Origin: Crotalaria pallida
Lineage: Eukaryota; Streptophyta; Magnoliopsida; Fabales; Fabaceae
Reading direction: 5' to 3'
DNA: 64,000 bases
Assembly (NCBI GenBank): GCA_037953625.1
Contig: CM075649.1
Coordinates: forward strand, 70,897,290-70,961,289
Shown here: piece after piece, positions 47,801 to 58,066 of the stretch
Numbering within the stretch: position 1 is the stretch's first letter
Layout: every line of letters starts with the position of its first letter
Translations under genes and position numbers: made by a program
Notes under the pieces: model-generated
Database searches by the model: none
What the model was told of the DNA's origin: nothing
The model's input: the letters and a program-made list of their open reading frames with translations, nothing else

Positions 47801-50513
47801 GGGGCTAAACCAGTGAGACAACCCCAGAGACGATTGAACCCCCAGATTCTTGATGTGGTGAAGAAAGAGGTCACCAAGCTGCTGCAAGCTGGCATTATCT
47901 ACCCCATTTCAGACAGCACTTGGGTAAGCCCGGTTCAAGTAGTTCCCAAGAAGTCTGGGGTGACAGTTGTCAAAAATGAGAAGGATGAGCTGATTCCCAC
48001 TAGAGTGCAGAACAGTTGGAGAGTCTGCATTGATTATAGGAAGCTCAACCAGGCGACCCGCAAGGATCACTTTCCTCTTCCCTTCATTGATCAGATGTTG
48101 GAGCGCCTGGCAGGTAAATCTCACTATTGCTTCTTAGATGGTTTCTCTGGTTATTTCCAAATCTGTATTGCACCAGAGGACCAACATAAGACTACATTTA
48201 CCTGTCCTTTTGGTACATTTGCTTATAGGAAGATGCCTTTTGGCCTATGCAATGCTCCTGACACTTTTCAAAGATGTATGATGAGTATTTTTAATGACTT
48301 ACTTGAGCATTGCATAGAGGTCTTCATGGATGATTTTAGTGTATATGGTTCCTCTTTTGATGCATGTCTTGATAGTTTGTCTAAGGTGCTTAATAGGTGC
48401 ATTGAGACTAACCTTGTCTTGAATTTTGAAAAATGTCATTTTATGGTAGAACAAGGCATAGTCTTAGGGCACATTATTTCGCATAAGGGCATAGAGGTTG
48501 ACCCTGCTAAGCTGCATGTAATATCACATTTGCCTTACCCCTCTTGCGTGCGAGAGGTGCGTTCTTTTCTTGGCCATGCAGGTTTCTATCGCAGGTTTAT
48601 TCAGAACTTTAGCAAGATAGCCCTTCCACTATCCAACTTGCTTCAAAAGGATACCGCATTTGAGTTTGGAGACCAATGCAAGAAAGCATTTGATGAGTTA
48701 AAGAGAGCACTCACCACCACTCCCATCATCCAACCACCTGACTGGACTCTCCCATTTGAGCTCATGACCGATGCCTCGAATTATGCTTTGGGAGCAGTTC
48801 TCTCCCAAAGGGTTGGTAAGATGTCTCATGTGATTTATTATGCATCTAGGACTTTAGATTCAGCACAAGTTAATTACACCACAACTGAAAAAGAGTTGTT
48901 AGCCATTGTCTTTGCACTTGATAAGTTTAGATCATATCTATTAGGTTCTAAGTTGTGGTGTATACTGATCATGCTGCTCTGAAGTATCTTTTGAAAAAGA
49001 CAGATTCCAAACCTAGGTTGATTAGATGGATGTTGCTCCTCCAAGAGTTTGATCTTGAGATTCAGGATCGGAGTGGTGCACATAACCTTGTCGCAGACCA
49101 CTTGAGTAGAATAGAGAGAGAGGAGGATGCATTTCCTATCCGGGATGACTTCCCGGATGAGCAGCTTTTAGTTTTGCATGTTTCACATCCCCCTCCCCTT
49201 ACTCCTTGGTTTGCTGATATTGTAAATTATATAGTTGCATCTGTTTTTCCACCCTTGGCATCCAAAGCTCAAAGAGACAAATTGAAGAGCGATGCCAAGT
49301 ATTATGTATGGGATGACCCCTATTTGTGGCGTTTTTGCAGTGATCAGGTCATTCGCAGGTGCATTCCAGATCATGAGATCCAATCGGTTCTCCAATTTTG
49401 CCATGCTTCACCAGTGGGAGGCCACCTTGGCACTCAAAGGACAGCACGAAAGGTGCTGGATTCTGGATTTTATTGGCCTACCATCTTCAAGGATGCAAGC
49501 AAAATCTGCAGCTCATGTGAGCAATGTCAAAGGGCAGGAGGCACCCTATCTTGGAGGCAACAGATGCCGCAACAACCTATGTTGTTCTGTGAGGTGTTTG
49601 ATGTCTGGGGTATAGATTTCATGGGTCCCTTTCCTGTTTCTTTTGGTTTTTATTATATCTTACTTGCTGTGGATTATGTATCCAAATGGGTGGAAGCTAA
49701 GGCCACCAGGACTAATGATGCTCAGGTTGTTGTAGATTTTGTCAGGTCTAATATCCTTTGCAGGTTTGGCATACCTAGAGCCATAGTCAGTGATCAAGGC
49801 ACACACTTCTGCAATAGATCCATGCAAGCTTTGCTCATGAAGTATGGGGTTGTGCACAAAGTTTCTACACCATATCACCCCAAACCAATGGGCAAGCTGA
49901 GATTTCAAACAGAGAGATCAAGCGGATTTTGGAGAAGATGGTGAAGCCTAATAGAAAGGATTGGAGCACACGATTGGAGGATGCTCTATGGGCCCATCGG
50001 ACTGCTTACAAGGCACCCATAGGGATGTCACCCTATCGGGTTGTCTTTGGTAAGGCATGCCACCTGCCTGTGGAGATAGAGCACCGTGCATATTGGGCTG
50101 TGAAGCAATGTAACTTAGCTCTTGATCAAGCGGGTGAGGAGAGGAAGCTGCAGTTGAGTGAGCTAGATGAGATCCGTTTGGAGGCCTATGAGAATTCCAA
50201 GTTCTACAAAGAGAAGACCAAGAAGCTCCATGATAGCTCAATTTGCAGAAAGGAGTTCTTGGTTGGTCAAAAAGTGTTGCTCTACAACTCTAGGGTTGGA
50301 ATCATGAGTGGAAAGCTCCGCTCTAAATGGATTGGACCGTTTGTAGTCACCCAGGTGTTTCCTTATGGCACTGTGGAGATCAAGAGTGAGTCCACAGACA
50401 AGAGCTTCAAAGTCAATGGCCACCGACTCAAGCCTTTCCTCACTACCCCTTCTTTGGATGATGCACCTGTGGAGGAAGCCTCATTGGCCGACCCCATTTT
50501 TGACCCACCATGA
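44870..50513 (+). pseudogene. element E gag-pol (Athila), interrupted
   Basis: Start chosen at the ATG of MTRGNPSYLHP; 39 bp of the frame upstream open on GTG. Order: Retrotrans_gag (EDPHKHLKQFHIV; WDDLKRAFLEKFFPACR), zinc knuckle C329-C332-H337-C342, aspartic protease DLGAS at about 46913, RT with FMDDFSVYG at about 48322-48348, RNase H (FELMTDASNYALGAVLS), integrase zinc domain (HASPVGGHLGT with CSSCEQC) and core (WGIDFMGPF; SDQGTHF), then the integrase C-terminus to 50513. Lesions: an in-frame TGA at 46133-46135, a frameshift near 48950 in RNase H, and a frameshift near 49880 in the integrase core. All other stretches stay open, consistent with a recent insertion that has just begun to decay or was already defective when copied. 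Confidence 0.93.
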
Positions 50514-51983
50514 TTTAGGGAGTCTTCTTTTCTCCTTCTTTACTACTTTTATTCCACTTGTCTATATCTGTCTGATTCTACTATTTGTTTTACATTGAGG
50601 ACAATGTGTGATTTAAGTGTGGGGGGGAGAGTAGTTTAGGTTGCATATTTTTGCTTTGATTTTTTAGGTTTTGCTAAGTTTTGGGCATTTTCTTGCATGT
50701 TTTTGCTTCATTTTAGTAGAGTCTTGGTATCTTGTGTCTGAATTCATGCATTTCTGTGTGTAAAGTTGCTTTTGATAATTAAGAGGTGGTAACACTGTGA
50801 TAGAATTGTCCCTTTTGTGAGGATTTGAGCCTTAATTGTGGGTGGATTGCTATATATGCCACCTAATTTTTCTTTCATGTGTGATTGCACTCTGGATTAC
50901 TTGCACTCTAGAACTTGACTTGACTCTTGTTGATACTTGATATTCCCATGCACATTTTGAAATGATTTAGGCATTGTTTTTTTCTTGAATAAGCCACTAG
51001 CCATATGAGCCTACCTTGAATGAATTTATCCTTTGATAGCCACTTTGAGCCTTTATATCCCTTTTCTTTGTTCTTTAGCTCATTACAAGCCTATGACTGA
51101 AAAACCATGATTGTCCTAACCTTAGGGAATGTTGGAGCTTTGGAATTGTTTTGGGAATGGGTATTAAGTAAGCGAGGGTGCTTTGTTCTTCATCTCTTGT
51201 GAGCTCTGGGTTTTGCCTCTATGGTCGGTGAAGTAATTATGGCTTTATCTCATTATGCCATTTTTGTTGTTTCTTCTTTCCTTTCGTTCATGAAGTTCTG
51301 CAATGAAAAAAAAATTGAAAAAATGAATGATGAAAAAAAAAGAAAGAAAGAAGAAAAAAAAAAGAATAAAAGGTTGATTGAGGCATGGAGGTTTGGAATT
51401 AGAGGTTGTTGTTATGTTTACCATTTCATTCTGGGGTGGATTGTGCTTATTTTTTTACTTGTTCCCCATTGCTCCTCTATTCCCTGGGTTTTAGCTACAT
51501 TTCCCATATTTTTATCCTACCTTGTCCTTGGCCCCATTACAACCCTGAAAAGACCTTTTGATCTTAATGTGCATGTGTGTTGATTGTTGATGTTAGAGGC
51601 TTGTCAAGCCTATGGTTGTGTTTGTTTTTCATGATGTGCCTTGAGTGTAAACACTGATTAACCTTAAACACTTGAGTGTAAACACTATTGAGTGATCCTT
51701 GTGAGTTTCTACCATCTTTGTGACTACCCTCTTGATGTCATTGGTTTTCTTTGCATATTTGAAATAATTGGATGATGTTCATGAATGCCTTGATTCTTTG
51801 GTCCTTATTTTCTTCGTGTGCTCGATTTTGCCCATTTCTTTGCATTTCCTAAAATTCATTGTGAAGTATGTAATCTCTTAGGTTTGCATTCATTAGTTGT
51901 AGTAATCTTGTTGCATGATTCACTTTGGTGCATATTGATCTTCTCAGTCCTAATTCTTAGTTTTGCCCAGGAGTGCAAAAGGA
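50514..51983 (+). other. element E 3' non-coding region
   Basis: About 1.47 kb with no supported gene. A polypurine-like TTAAGTGTGGGGGGGAGAG lies at about 50613-50631, 1.37 kb before the LTR. An A-rich tract (51305-51372) and the blocks GGCCCCATTACAACC (51530) and AAGACCTTTTGAT (51550) match element C. A 120-codon frame at 51221 spans the A-rich tract and is not believed to be a gene. Confidence 0.7.
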
Positions 51984-51999
51984 TAAGTGTGGGGGTATT
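51984..51999 (+). other. element E polypurine tract
   Basis: AAGTGTGGGGGTATT directly before the 3' LTR. Confidence 0.75.
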
Positions 52000-53122
52000 T
52001 GATGAGCATTTTATTTCCCATTTTTCCTTGCATTATTTTACTCCTATTATTGATACTTGTTGCCTATTTGACATTGTTTAGCTTGATTTAGTGATTTAGG
52101 GTTTATTGGACTATTATTCTGAATATTGTTTAATTTGGGATTATTTAGCCTAATTAATTCTATTTCTATTTTCAGGTCATATTTGGCACAAGGGCTTTTT
52201 GGACATTTTGGGAATGAAGATTTAATATTGGAAGAGAAGATATATGATGAAGTGAAGATTGTAATCTATCTTTAGAATTAGTTGAGATTTAGTTATATCT
52301 TTTATGATTTAGATTTTATCTATAAGATATTTTTAGATTTAATTTAGAGATAAGCTTTCCTTAGGATTTGGGCCCATGATTTAGGCCCGTTTTGTGATTT
52401 AAAAAGCCAAATTCGTGTAAACCCTTGGGAGAGACCTTCCATTCACATTTTTTACATTCTCTCTCATAGAGAAGGCTTAGTTTTGCTCTCCAAGCTTGTG
52501 GTGGCTGCTAGGGTTTCTCTCTCTTCCCTTTTCTACACGTTTTTTGGTATTTTTTCTTCATGGAAGGCTAAACTCTTAGGTTAAATCCCTTTGGTAATGT
52601 ATCACATACTCTTGAGGTTTTGTTCTTAATGCTATTTCGTTTTTATTCACTGTTTTCATGCTTATTGATATGTTATGGTTCGCTTAGTTCCATTCTATAG
52701 AGATAATCCATGTGTATGAATGCTTAATTTATGCAAACTCGTAAAAACTCCATGCTTTGGCTTTTAATGCTTAATTAGAGGTTTGGGTTTTGGGGTGAGA
52801 ATTGAATTTTCGCTTAGTATTTAATTCTCACGAGTTGGACAGTGAAGAGGAAAGAAATTGATCTTTTGTGACCGATGATAGAGTTGTGAACGCGAGCCAA
52901 AGGGGTTTATCCGCTTTTCCTTATCTGTTTCTTCGTTTTGATTTAATTCTGTTTTGATTTCAATTATTCAATATTCAATACAAAAAAAAACCCCCTGTTT
53001 TCTATGCATACTATGTGTTCGACCTTTTGCTTGATAAGATATTCCTTGGGAGACGACCTAGGAGTCACTTCCTAGTACTATACTTAAACTGTTTTTATTT
53101 GTATCGGGTACGGCCTCGATCA
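52000..53122 (+). repeat. element E 3' LTR
   Basis: 1123 bp, about 99.5% identical to 43023-44143; the two extra bases are in the A/C homopolymers near 52990. Confidence 0.94.
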
Positions 53123-53127
53123 GCAGC

Positions 53128-54090
53128 AGTGGCGCGCGCTTGGGGCGCGTTATCGTGTGCGCCTGGGGCGCGCGAGCATCAGAAAAAGCCCAATTGGGCC
53201 AAAACTTCAGAAATTGATTGGGATTCTACTTAGAGATAGTTTGTAATTATAAATTAGTGATTTAGAATTAGGTTAAGCAGCCAATTCAGAGGAGAAAACA
53301 GAATTTAGATTTGAAGAGGGAGATTGCATTGATTTGGAGCATTTGAAGATTGAAGGATTTGGGGTAATTTGTCTATGAATTTCCCTATTATGTCTTTTCT
53401 TCTTCATATTTCTATGTGTAACTAAAACCCTCGTGTTAGGAACAAGGTGAATTTGTATGGCGTAGCTTATTTCAATTTATGATTTAGGATTTTGCTGTTT
53501 TCAATTCATGCATTAATTGTGTTTTTATTATATACATAAACCTGATCAATTTATGTTTTGGATTTCTTAATTCGCAACGGGAGTTGGGATTTTGAATAGG
53601 CCATGCAAATAATGATATAATCAGTCCAAAATATAGGGATATAATTGGATGATTATATGACTTTATAATTCCCTTGTTCTGAATAGATATTTTCTTATAT
53701 TGTAATTTGTTGAGGGATCAAGGAAAATAAGGGTAATGTTAGAGACGTCTAACTATTGCTAATTGAGAGGAATAGTCCATGATTTGAAGGATAATTAAAG
53801 TAAAATCTGAATTATAATTGAATAAGTGAAACCTACAATGAAACCAATGTTCCTAACCACTTTTCCCTCCATTGTTCTCAAGTTTTAATTTAATTTCAGC
53901 AACTTAGTAGTTTAGTTAATTATAATTTTTAAATCTGAATTTTAATTTAATCAACTTTTTAGTTTATAGGATTTATTAATTAATTATACTAAGGTGGAAA
54001 TTTACTAAAAACACAACTCTCTGTGGGACGATATTCGGTCTTCCAGACTATATTACTCGTTGACCTAGACCACTTGCTGGCACATCAACA
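53128..54090 (+). repeat. element C right LTR, part 2
   Basis: Remaining 963 bp of the right LTR. It shows the uninterrupted sequence (GACGTCTAACTATTGC near 53748) at the point where element B sits in the left LTR. Ends GGCACATCAACA, followed by the CAATA duplication. Confidence 0.93.
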
Positions 54091-54095
54091 CAATA

Positions 54096-55380
54096 ATCCA
54101 AGTGATCTAAGACTTAAAAGAAATTGATTGATGATATGGTAATTTCTTTTGGATAACGAGACGTTGCTCGGGTGGCACGTTAGGTATTACTAGAAAGAAA
54201 AACACCAATCAATTCCTTTAAGTGAAAGATAATGCATTCATTCTGGAGTTTGGATGATAGATCGTTTATCATGTTTTGGTAACATGAGGAGGGCCTCTGG
54301 GAGTGCCAATTGACGGCTCGCTTGATGACACGTTATGGTTGACGATGTGGTCGGCATAGTGAGATGCTGATAGTATGGTTATACCGTTTGGATGACGGGA
54401 CGTTGCTCGGGTGGCACGTATTCCAAGCTTGTCGTGTACATTCTTGGTGAATGTACGAATGGTGTACACCTAGGAGTACAACGCACTGTTGAATGCTGGA
54501 CGAAGTAAAGGATGGACGTCAGAGAGTGACATAGAATGATGGAGATAGGCTTGAGAGCTAAGTTCATACATCATGCCACTCATTTAATCTAAAGTTGATA
54601 AATTAAACAAGTTTGAGCATCTTACTTGCATTCAATATCTGCTAAATTCTAAGTGTGATTGTTGTTTATTGTTGCATGTATATACCTTCATATTGTACAT
54701 ATATTTATGCTCTATTGATTATGTGTATAGAATTGCTTACCCCTATGCCCTTGTAGGTGATGTCACGTTACATCGCTTGCATCGAGATCCGGCCACTTCC
54801 TAGTGGCACATGGATCTACGAGGACCACCGCGCGGTGTTCGAGGGAGAGGTAGAGGTTACCTTCTATCACCCGAATCCGCTGATCCGGTTCCGTCCTCGT
54901 AGGTTTAGGATTCCCATCATATACACTATGCACGTACCACCTTTTTACACATATCAAGGACCACCTCCCACACGACCAGCTCGCTCGTATCACAGTTTCC
55001 GTTTTCGACCTACCCGCTCACACCCTTTTTCTTCGAGAGTCGTCCACGAGGAGACTCCTCCATCTAATCCGAGGAGCCCTGTTAGGGTCTCACCATCTCC
55101 TGACCCGGTACCCAGTGGTAGGGTACCCACTCCATCTGATGAGATCGAGGAGGACCCTGTGGAGGACGAGAGCGGAGGCGAGCCAGTTGTACATTCTACC
55201 GGGAGCCAGTGGAGGGACGATGATCCCTAGGTACGTGCGTATGGTAAATGATGAGGATCAGGGGATTCGGTGTGGGGATGTTGTGGAGGAGATACCGCTG
55301 CTGCTGCTGTTGATGATGTCCGATGATGATTACTACTTCTGCTATCTGGAGACTACTACTACAACTACCACTGCTGTTAT
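54096..55380 (+). mobile_element. LTR-A' fragment 3
   Basis: Colinear with about 26580-28045 of the element B LTR. Carries two copies of ACGTTGCTCGGGTGGCACGT (near 54161 and 54401), the predicted splice acceptor CCCTTGTAG ending at 54756 and the LTR-encoded ORF. It is cut at 55380 by element D, so its 3' end lies outside the window and it cannot be said whether LTR-A' is a solo LTR or part of an element. Confidence 0.85.
54760..55230 (+). CDS. LTR-encoded ORF (LTR-A'), unknown protein
   Basis: 156 codons from the ATG four bases after the predicted acceptor; the frame is also open for one codon upstream. The N-terminal 75 residues (RYIACIEIRPL, FEGEVEV, YHPNPLIRF, RRFRIPIIYTMHV) are shared with both element B LTRs; the C-terminal part is rich in Arg, Pro, Ser and then Glu/Asp (PSGRVPTPSDEIEEDPVEDE, then GGEPVVHSTGSQW). 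No signal peptide, membrane segment or known domain was recognised. This older LTR keeps a longer open frame than the younger element B LTRs. Conservation could reflect coding or simply an exon/leader; which one is not decided. Confidence 0.4.
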   Translation: MSRYIACIEIRPLPSGTWIYEDHRAVFEGEVEVTFYHPNPLIRFRPRRFRIPIIYTMHVPPFYTYQGPPPTRPARSYHSFRFRPTRSHPFSSRVVHEETPPSNPRSPVRVSPSPDPVPSGRVPTPSDEIEEDPVEDESGGEPVVHSTGSQWRDDDP

Positions 55381-55777
55381 TGTAACGTCCTCAATTTAAT
55401 TTCCAGTTAATTTATTTAATTAATTGTTATCAAAATATATTAGAGTTAATTAAGAAAAATTAAGATAATTAATCCAACGAGTATGTGAGGTGTTAGAAAG
55501 GAGTTAGGAAGGGGAGAATCGAAATCGGAATTGAATCGGGTTAAAAAGTGCAATTTTAGCTAAGTTAAATCACCTTTCCAACAACCCTAGTTTGGAAAAT
55601 TGTAATTAAATAATTACAACTCCAATCAAGATTTCCACCGTTGGATATGGAGTATGGATTTTTAGGAACCTTGCTTTAAAATTTGAGCAAGATCCGACGG
55701 TTAACGAAGAAGTTATGGTGATTTGAAAACACGATGAAAATAGAAGAAAAATAGAAAAGACAATTAGCAGTGGTTAA

Positions 55778-55855
55778 TCGAGTATTAATCGATTAACTGC
55801 CATTTTAATCGAGTATTAATCGATTAAGTCGAGTTTTTCAGCCCATAAAACAGCG
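55778..55855 (+). promoter_or_regulatory. element D LTR promoter region
   Basis: Two direct copies of TTAATCGAGTATTAATCGAT (about 55777-55796 and 55807-55826), then GTCGAG, then CATAAAAC about 20 bp further, then CT-rich sequence. The TCGAGT core is related to the ACTCGAGT palindrome of the copia and LTR-A families. The TATA assignment is tentative. Confidence 0.45.
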
Positions 55856-56584
55856 TTTTGGCCTTTTTCTTCACACATTCTTCCATGGCTTTCTCTCTCT
55901 ACTAGGGGCCGAACTTCTCTCCCTTCTCTCCATGATTTCACCTTCAAATCATCACTTAAACCCATGAATAATCACTAAAAATCAATCCCCATCACCCACA
56001 AACCTTTAATCTTCTATCAATCTCTCAAGATCAAGGATTGGAAGCTCTCTCTCTCCCTCTCTCCACGTTTTTCTCTCTCATCCAGCAAGAGGGTTTTAGC
56101 TCAAATTGGTATTTTCTATCTTTAATCTTCAAAATCAAGGTAAGGGGGTTGATTCATGGGCTTGGGAGTTGAATTTTGGGTGTGTATAATTATGATTAAG
56201 TTTAGGGTTAGATAATATGATTTTCTCTCTTTAATATATATGTTATTGTTCATGAAATTGCTTGACCCTATTTGCTACATGAAATAAGCATGATTATTAG
56301 TTGTATTTGTGGTTTGTTTTGTATTAGTTGTTTACCTTGCAATTAGTTGAGGAATTTATGGACATTGTAAGTAATAAGTTGAAAAAGGAATTTATGAGAA
56401 TAAGGAGTAAGAAATTGTTTATGTTAGTAAATATGTAATTATGTAACTTCAAGTAAAAAAATGAGATGTTTTGAAAAGTTTATATGAATTGGAAATGAGA
56501 AGTGTTACTTTGCAAATTATGAGTATGAGAAATGAAAGAAATAAAGTGGTAATGCAAAGTAAGGAAAAAAAAATAAGAAGGTCT

Positions 56585-56930
56585 GCAGCTATTAATCGCG
56601 TTTTGGGATCCACACCCATTAGGTGCACACCGTTAGGACAGGGTCCTACTAGCAAAGTAGGCCCGAATTAGCCCCAATAGGTACAAAGCTCGCTCAGGAA
56701 AAATCCCCATAAGATCAAAGGCTCGTTAGGTTACGTGGATCCTACGCGATGATTAATAGCTGCATTACCAAATATAATCATGAAATATGAATAAATGAGA
56801 ATATATGAAAGAGAGTGAAGAAAAGAAAATAAAGAAAAGGCCCTAACGAGGGAAAGGTCTTATGGGTCAAGAAGTCCTGAGTGAGAAGAAGTCCTATTGG
56901 GTGAAGATACCATCCTAACCAATTGTGCAG
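56585..56930 (+). repeat. interlocked inverted repeats in the element D LTR
   Basis: Inverted repeat 1: 56585-56613 with 56735-56763 (GCAGCTATTAATC, CGCG and GGATCCAC match in reverse complement). Inverted repeat 2: 56632-56730 with 56842-56919, by five colinear blocks (CTCGTTAGG, CCCATAAGA, CTCAGGA, CCAATAGG, GTTAGGA pairing with their complements). One arm of each lies within the other, a pseudoknot-like order. Repeated in the 3' LTR from about 63654. Confidence 0.7.
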
Positions 56931-57870
56931 CAAGAATACCTAATGGAATTCATAATGCAAGCAAAGTTAAGATACAAAAGTTAAAAGCTTGTGAAAGTAA
57001 AAGTCATGTTTAAAGTTGAAGAAAAACCAAGAGTGTTTATCATTGATATATATATAATTTAATTTCGAACCAATAAGGTATGCAATGAAGCATGATTTAT
57101 GTATGTGTATGAATTGATTGTTGCATGCCTTAGTTGTTCTTATGCCTCTTTAAAATGACATTTCTGGGTTCGTGGATCTCTCACCCCTTACGCCCATTTT
57201 TCAGGTTCAGAGTTAGATTCCGAGGTCCCAGCCGAGCAGGATCACTCTCCCAACTAGGGAGAGTAGTGGTTCATACTTTTATTCTACTAGTTTTGGATTT
57301 AGTTATTTTGAGATTTTATATAAAAACTTAGTTTAAACTTTCATTATGACTTAGTCTATTTTTGTGGTGCAATGTGTGAGCACCTTTGGGCCGGATTTCC
57401 TCCGCTATGACGGGGACGTTCCGTGCATATTTTTGTTGTAAATAATACCTATGTAATGTTGCAAAACTAAATGAGTGCGGGGCTATAGAATGAGCTGGGG
57501 AAACACCCTAGCACCGCACATAAGTAAAAGGAACTGAACTGGAAAATGTATTTTTAACTTTCACGCAGGTAGCAGGTTTTCAAGAAATATGGAAAATATC
57601 CGATAAACAGAGGAGACTCTGTCGAATTTTTCCTAAAAATTTTCTATAACTAAATACTACTAAATATATTTTCTAAATAAGGGTAATTAAGTAATTCCAC
57701 ATGTGTACCCCTTTGTTTGTAAAAGTTAGGAAAAGAAAAATTCTAGACCACTATTTTAATAATGAATTTAGGCTTCCCCACTCTGATAATGGAGTTAGAA
57801 ATTAATTAAGCAAAGAAAACTCATAAAATCTTTGTTTAATCGTATAATAAAACTTAGGGTGTCACATTCA

Positions 57871-57882
57871 TGGTATCAGAGC
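57871..57882 (+). other. element D primer-binding site
   Basis: TGGTATCAGAGC, four bases after the LTR; complementary to initiator-Met tRNA. Confidence 0.95.
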
Positions 57883-58066
57883 AGTTTTGTCCTCGGCTAT
57901 GGAGTTTCATTACTCCTTGATTTCTCATCAAGCGAGAAATTGTTCAAATGTCAATGTTTAGGTTCATCTTTAGTAATCCTTAAATAATTTCCTTTAAGTC
58001 TTTCTTCTTTAAATTCTTCTTGGCATACTAATTTAGTTGTGATCTTCAACAAGGTAGATACCCTTC

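Larger units (their letters stand above)
43023..53122 (+). mobile_element. element E, Athila-lineage Ty3 retrotransposon
   Basis: 10100 bp with LTRs of 1121 and 1123 bp (TGATGAGC...CCTCGATCA) and exact TSD GCAGC (43018-43022 and 53123-53127). PBS TGGCGCCGTTGCCGGGGA at 44148. It encodes all gag-pol domains in Ty3 order but with one nonsense codon and two frameshifts. Five substitutions and two 1-bp indels were seen between the LTRs (about 0.45%), so it is younger than C, which it interrupts. No envelope-like ORF was found. Confidence 0.94.
23993..54090 (+). mobile_element. element C, Athila-like Ty3 retrotransposon lacking pol, with two nested insertions
   Basis: Without its nested inserts the element is about 8.7 kb: left LTR (23993-24955 plus 36284-36621), internal region 36622-42688, right LTR (42689-43022 plus 53128-54090). 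LTRs begin TGATTTGG and end CATCAACA. The PBS TGGCGCCGTTGCCGGGGA and a TTTGGGGGAG polypurine tract are typical of Athila elements. It encodes gag-protease and a second, non-pol ORF; RT, RNase H and integrase are absent, so it must depend on enzymes supplied by another element. Its LTRs differ by roughly 1%. Confidence 0.92.
55381..57866 (+). repeat. element D 5' LTR
   Basis: 2486 bp. Upstream part has two copies of ATCGAGTATTAATCGATTAA (about 55778 and 55808), a CATAAAAC TATA-like box near 55847, then a CT-rich leader. A predicted intron with donor ATCAAG/GTAAGG at 56140 and acceptor CGCCCATTTTTCAG ending at 57204 would be 1065 bp; it contains interlocked inverted repeats (56585-56930). Confidence 0.93.

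Noticed and set aside
49660..49908. Antisense open frames across the retrotransposon pol regions (for example 49660-49908, 59083-59703)
   Set aside because: They are shadows of gag-pol on the other strand and have no domain similarity.
51221..51583. 120-codon frame with a lysine-rich centre and hydrophobic ends in the element E 3' region
   Set aside because: The lysine-rich part is a low-complexity A-rich tract, the corresponding region of element C is not open, and it does not resemble an envelope protein.
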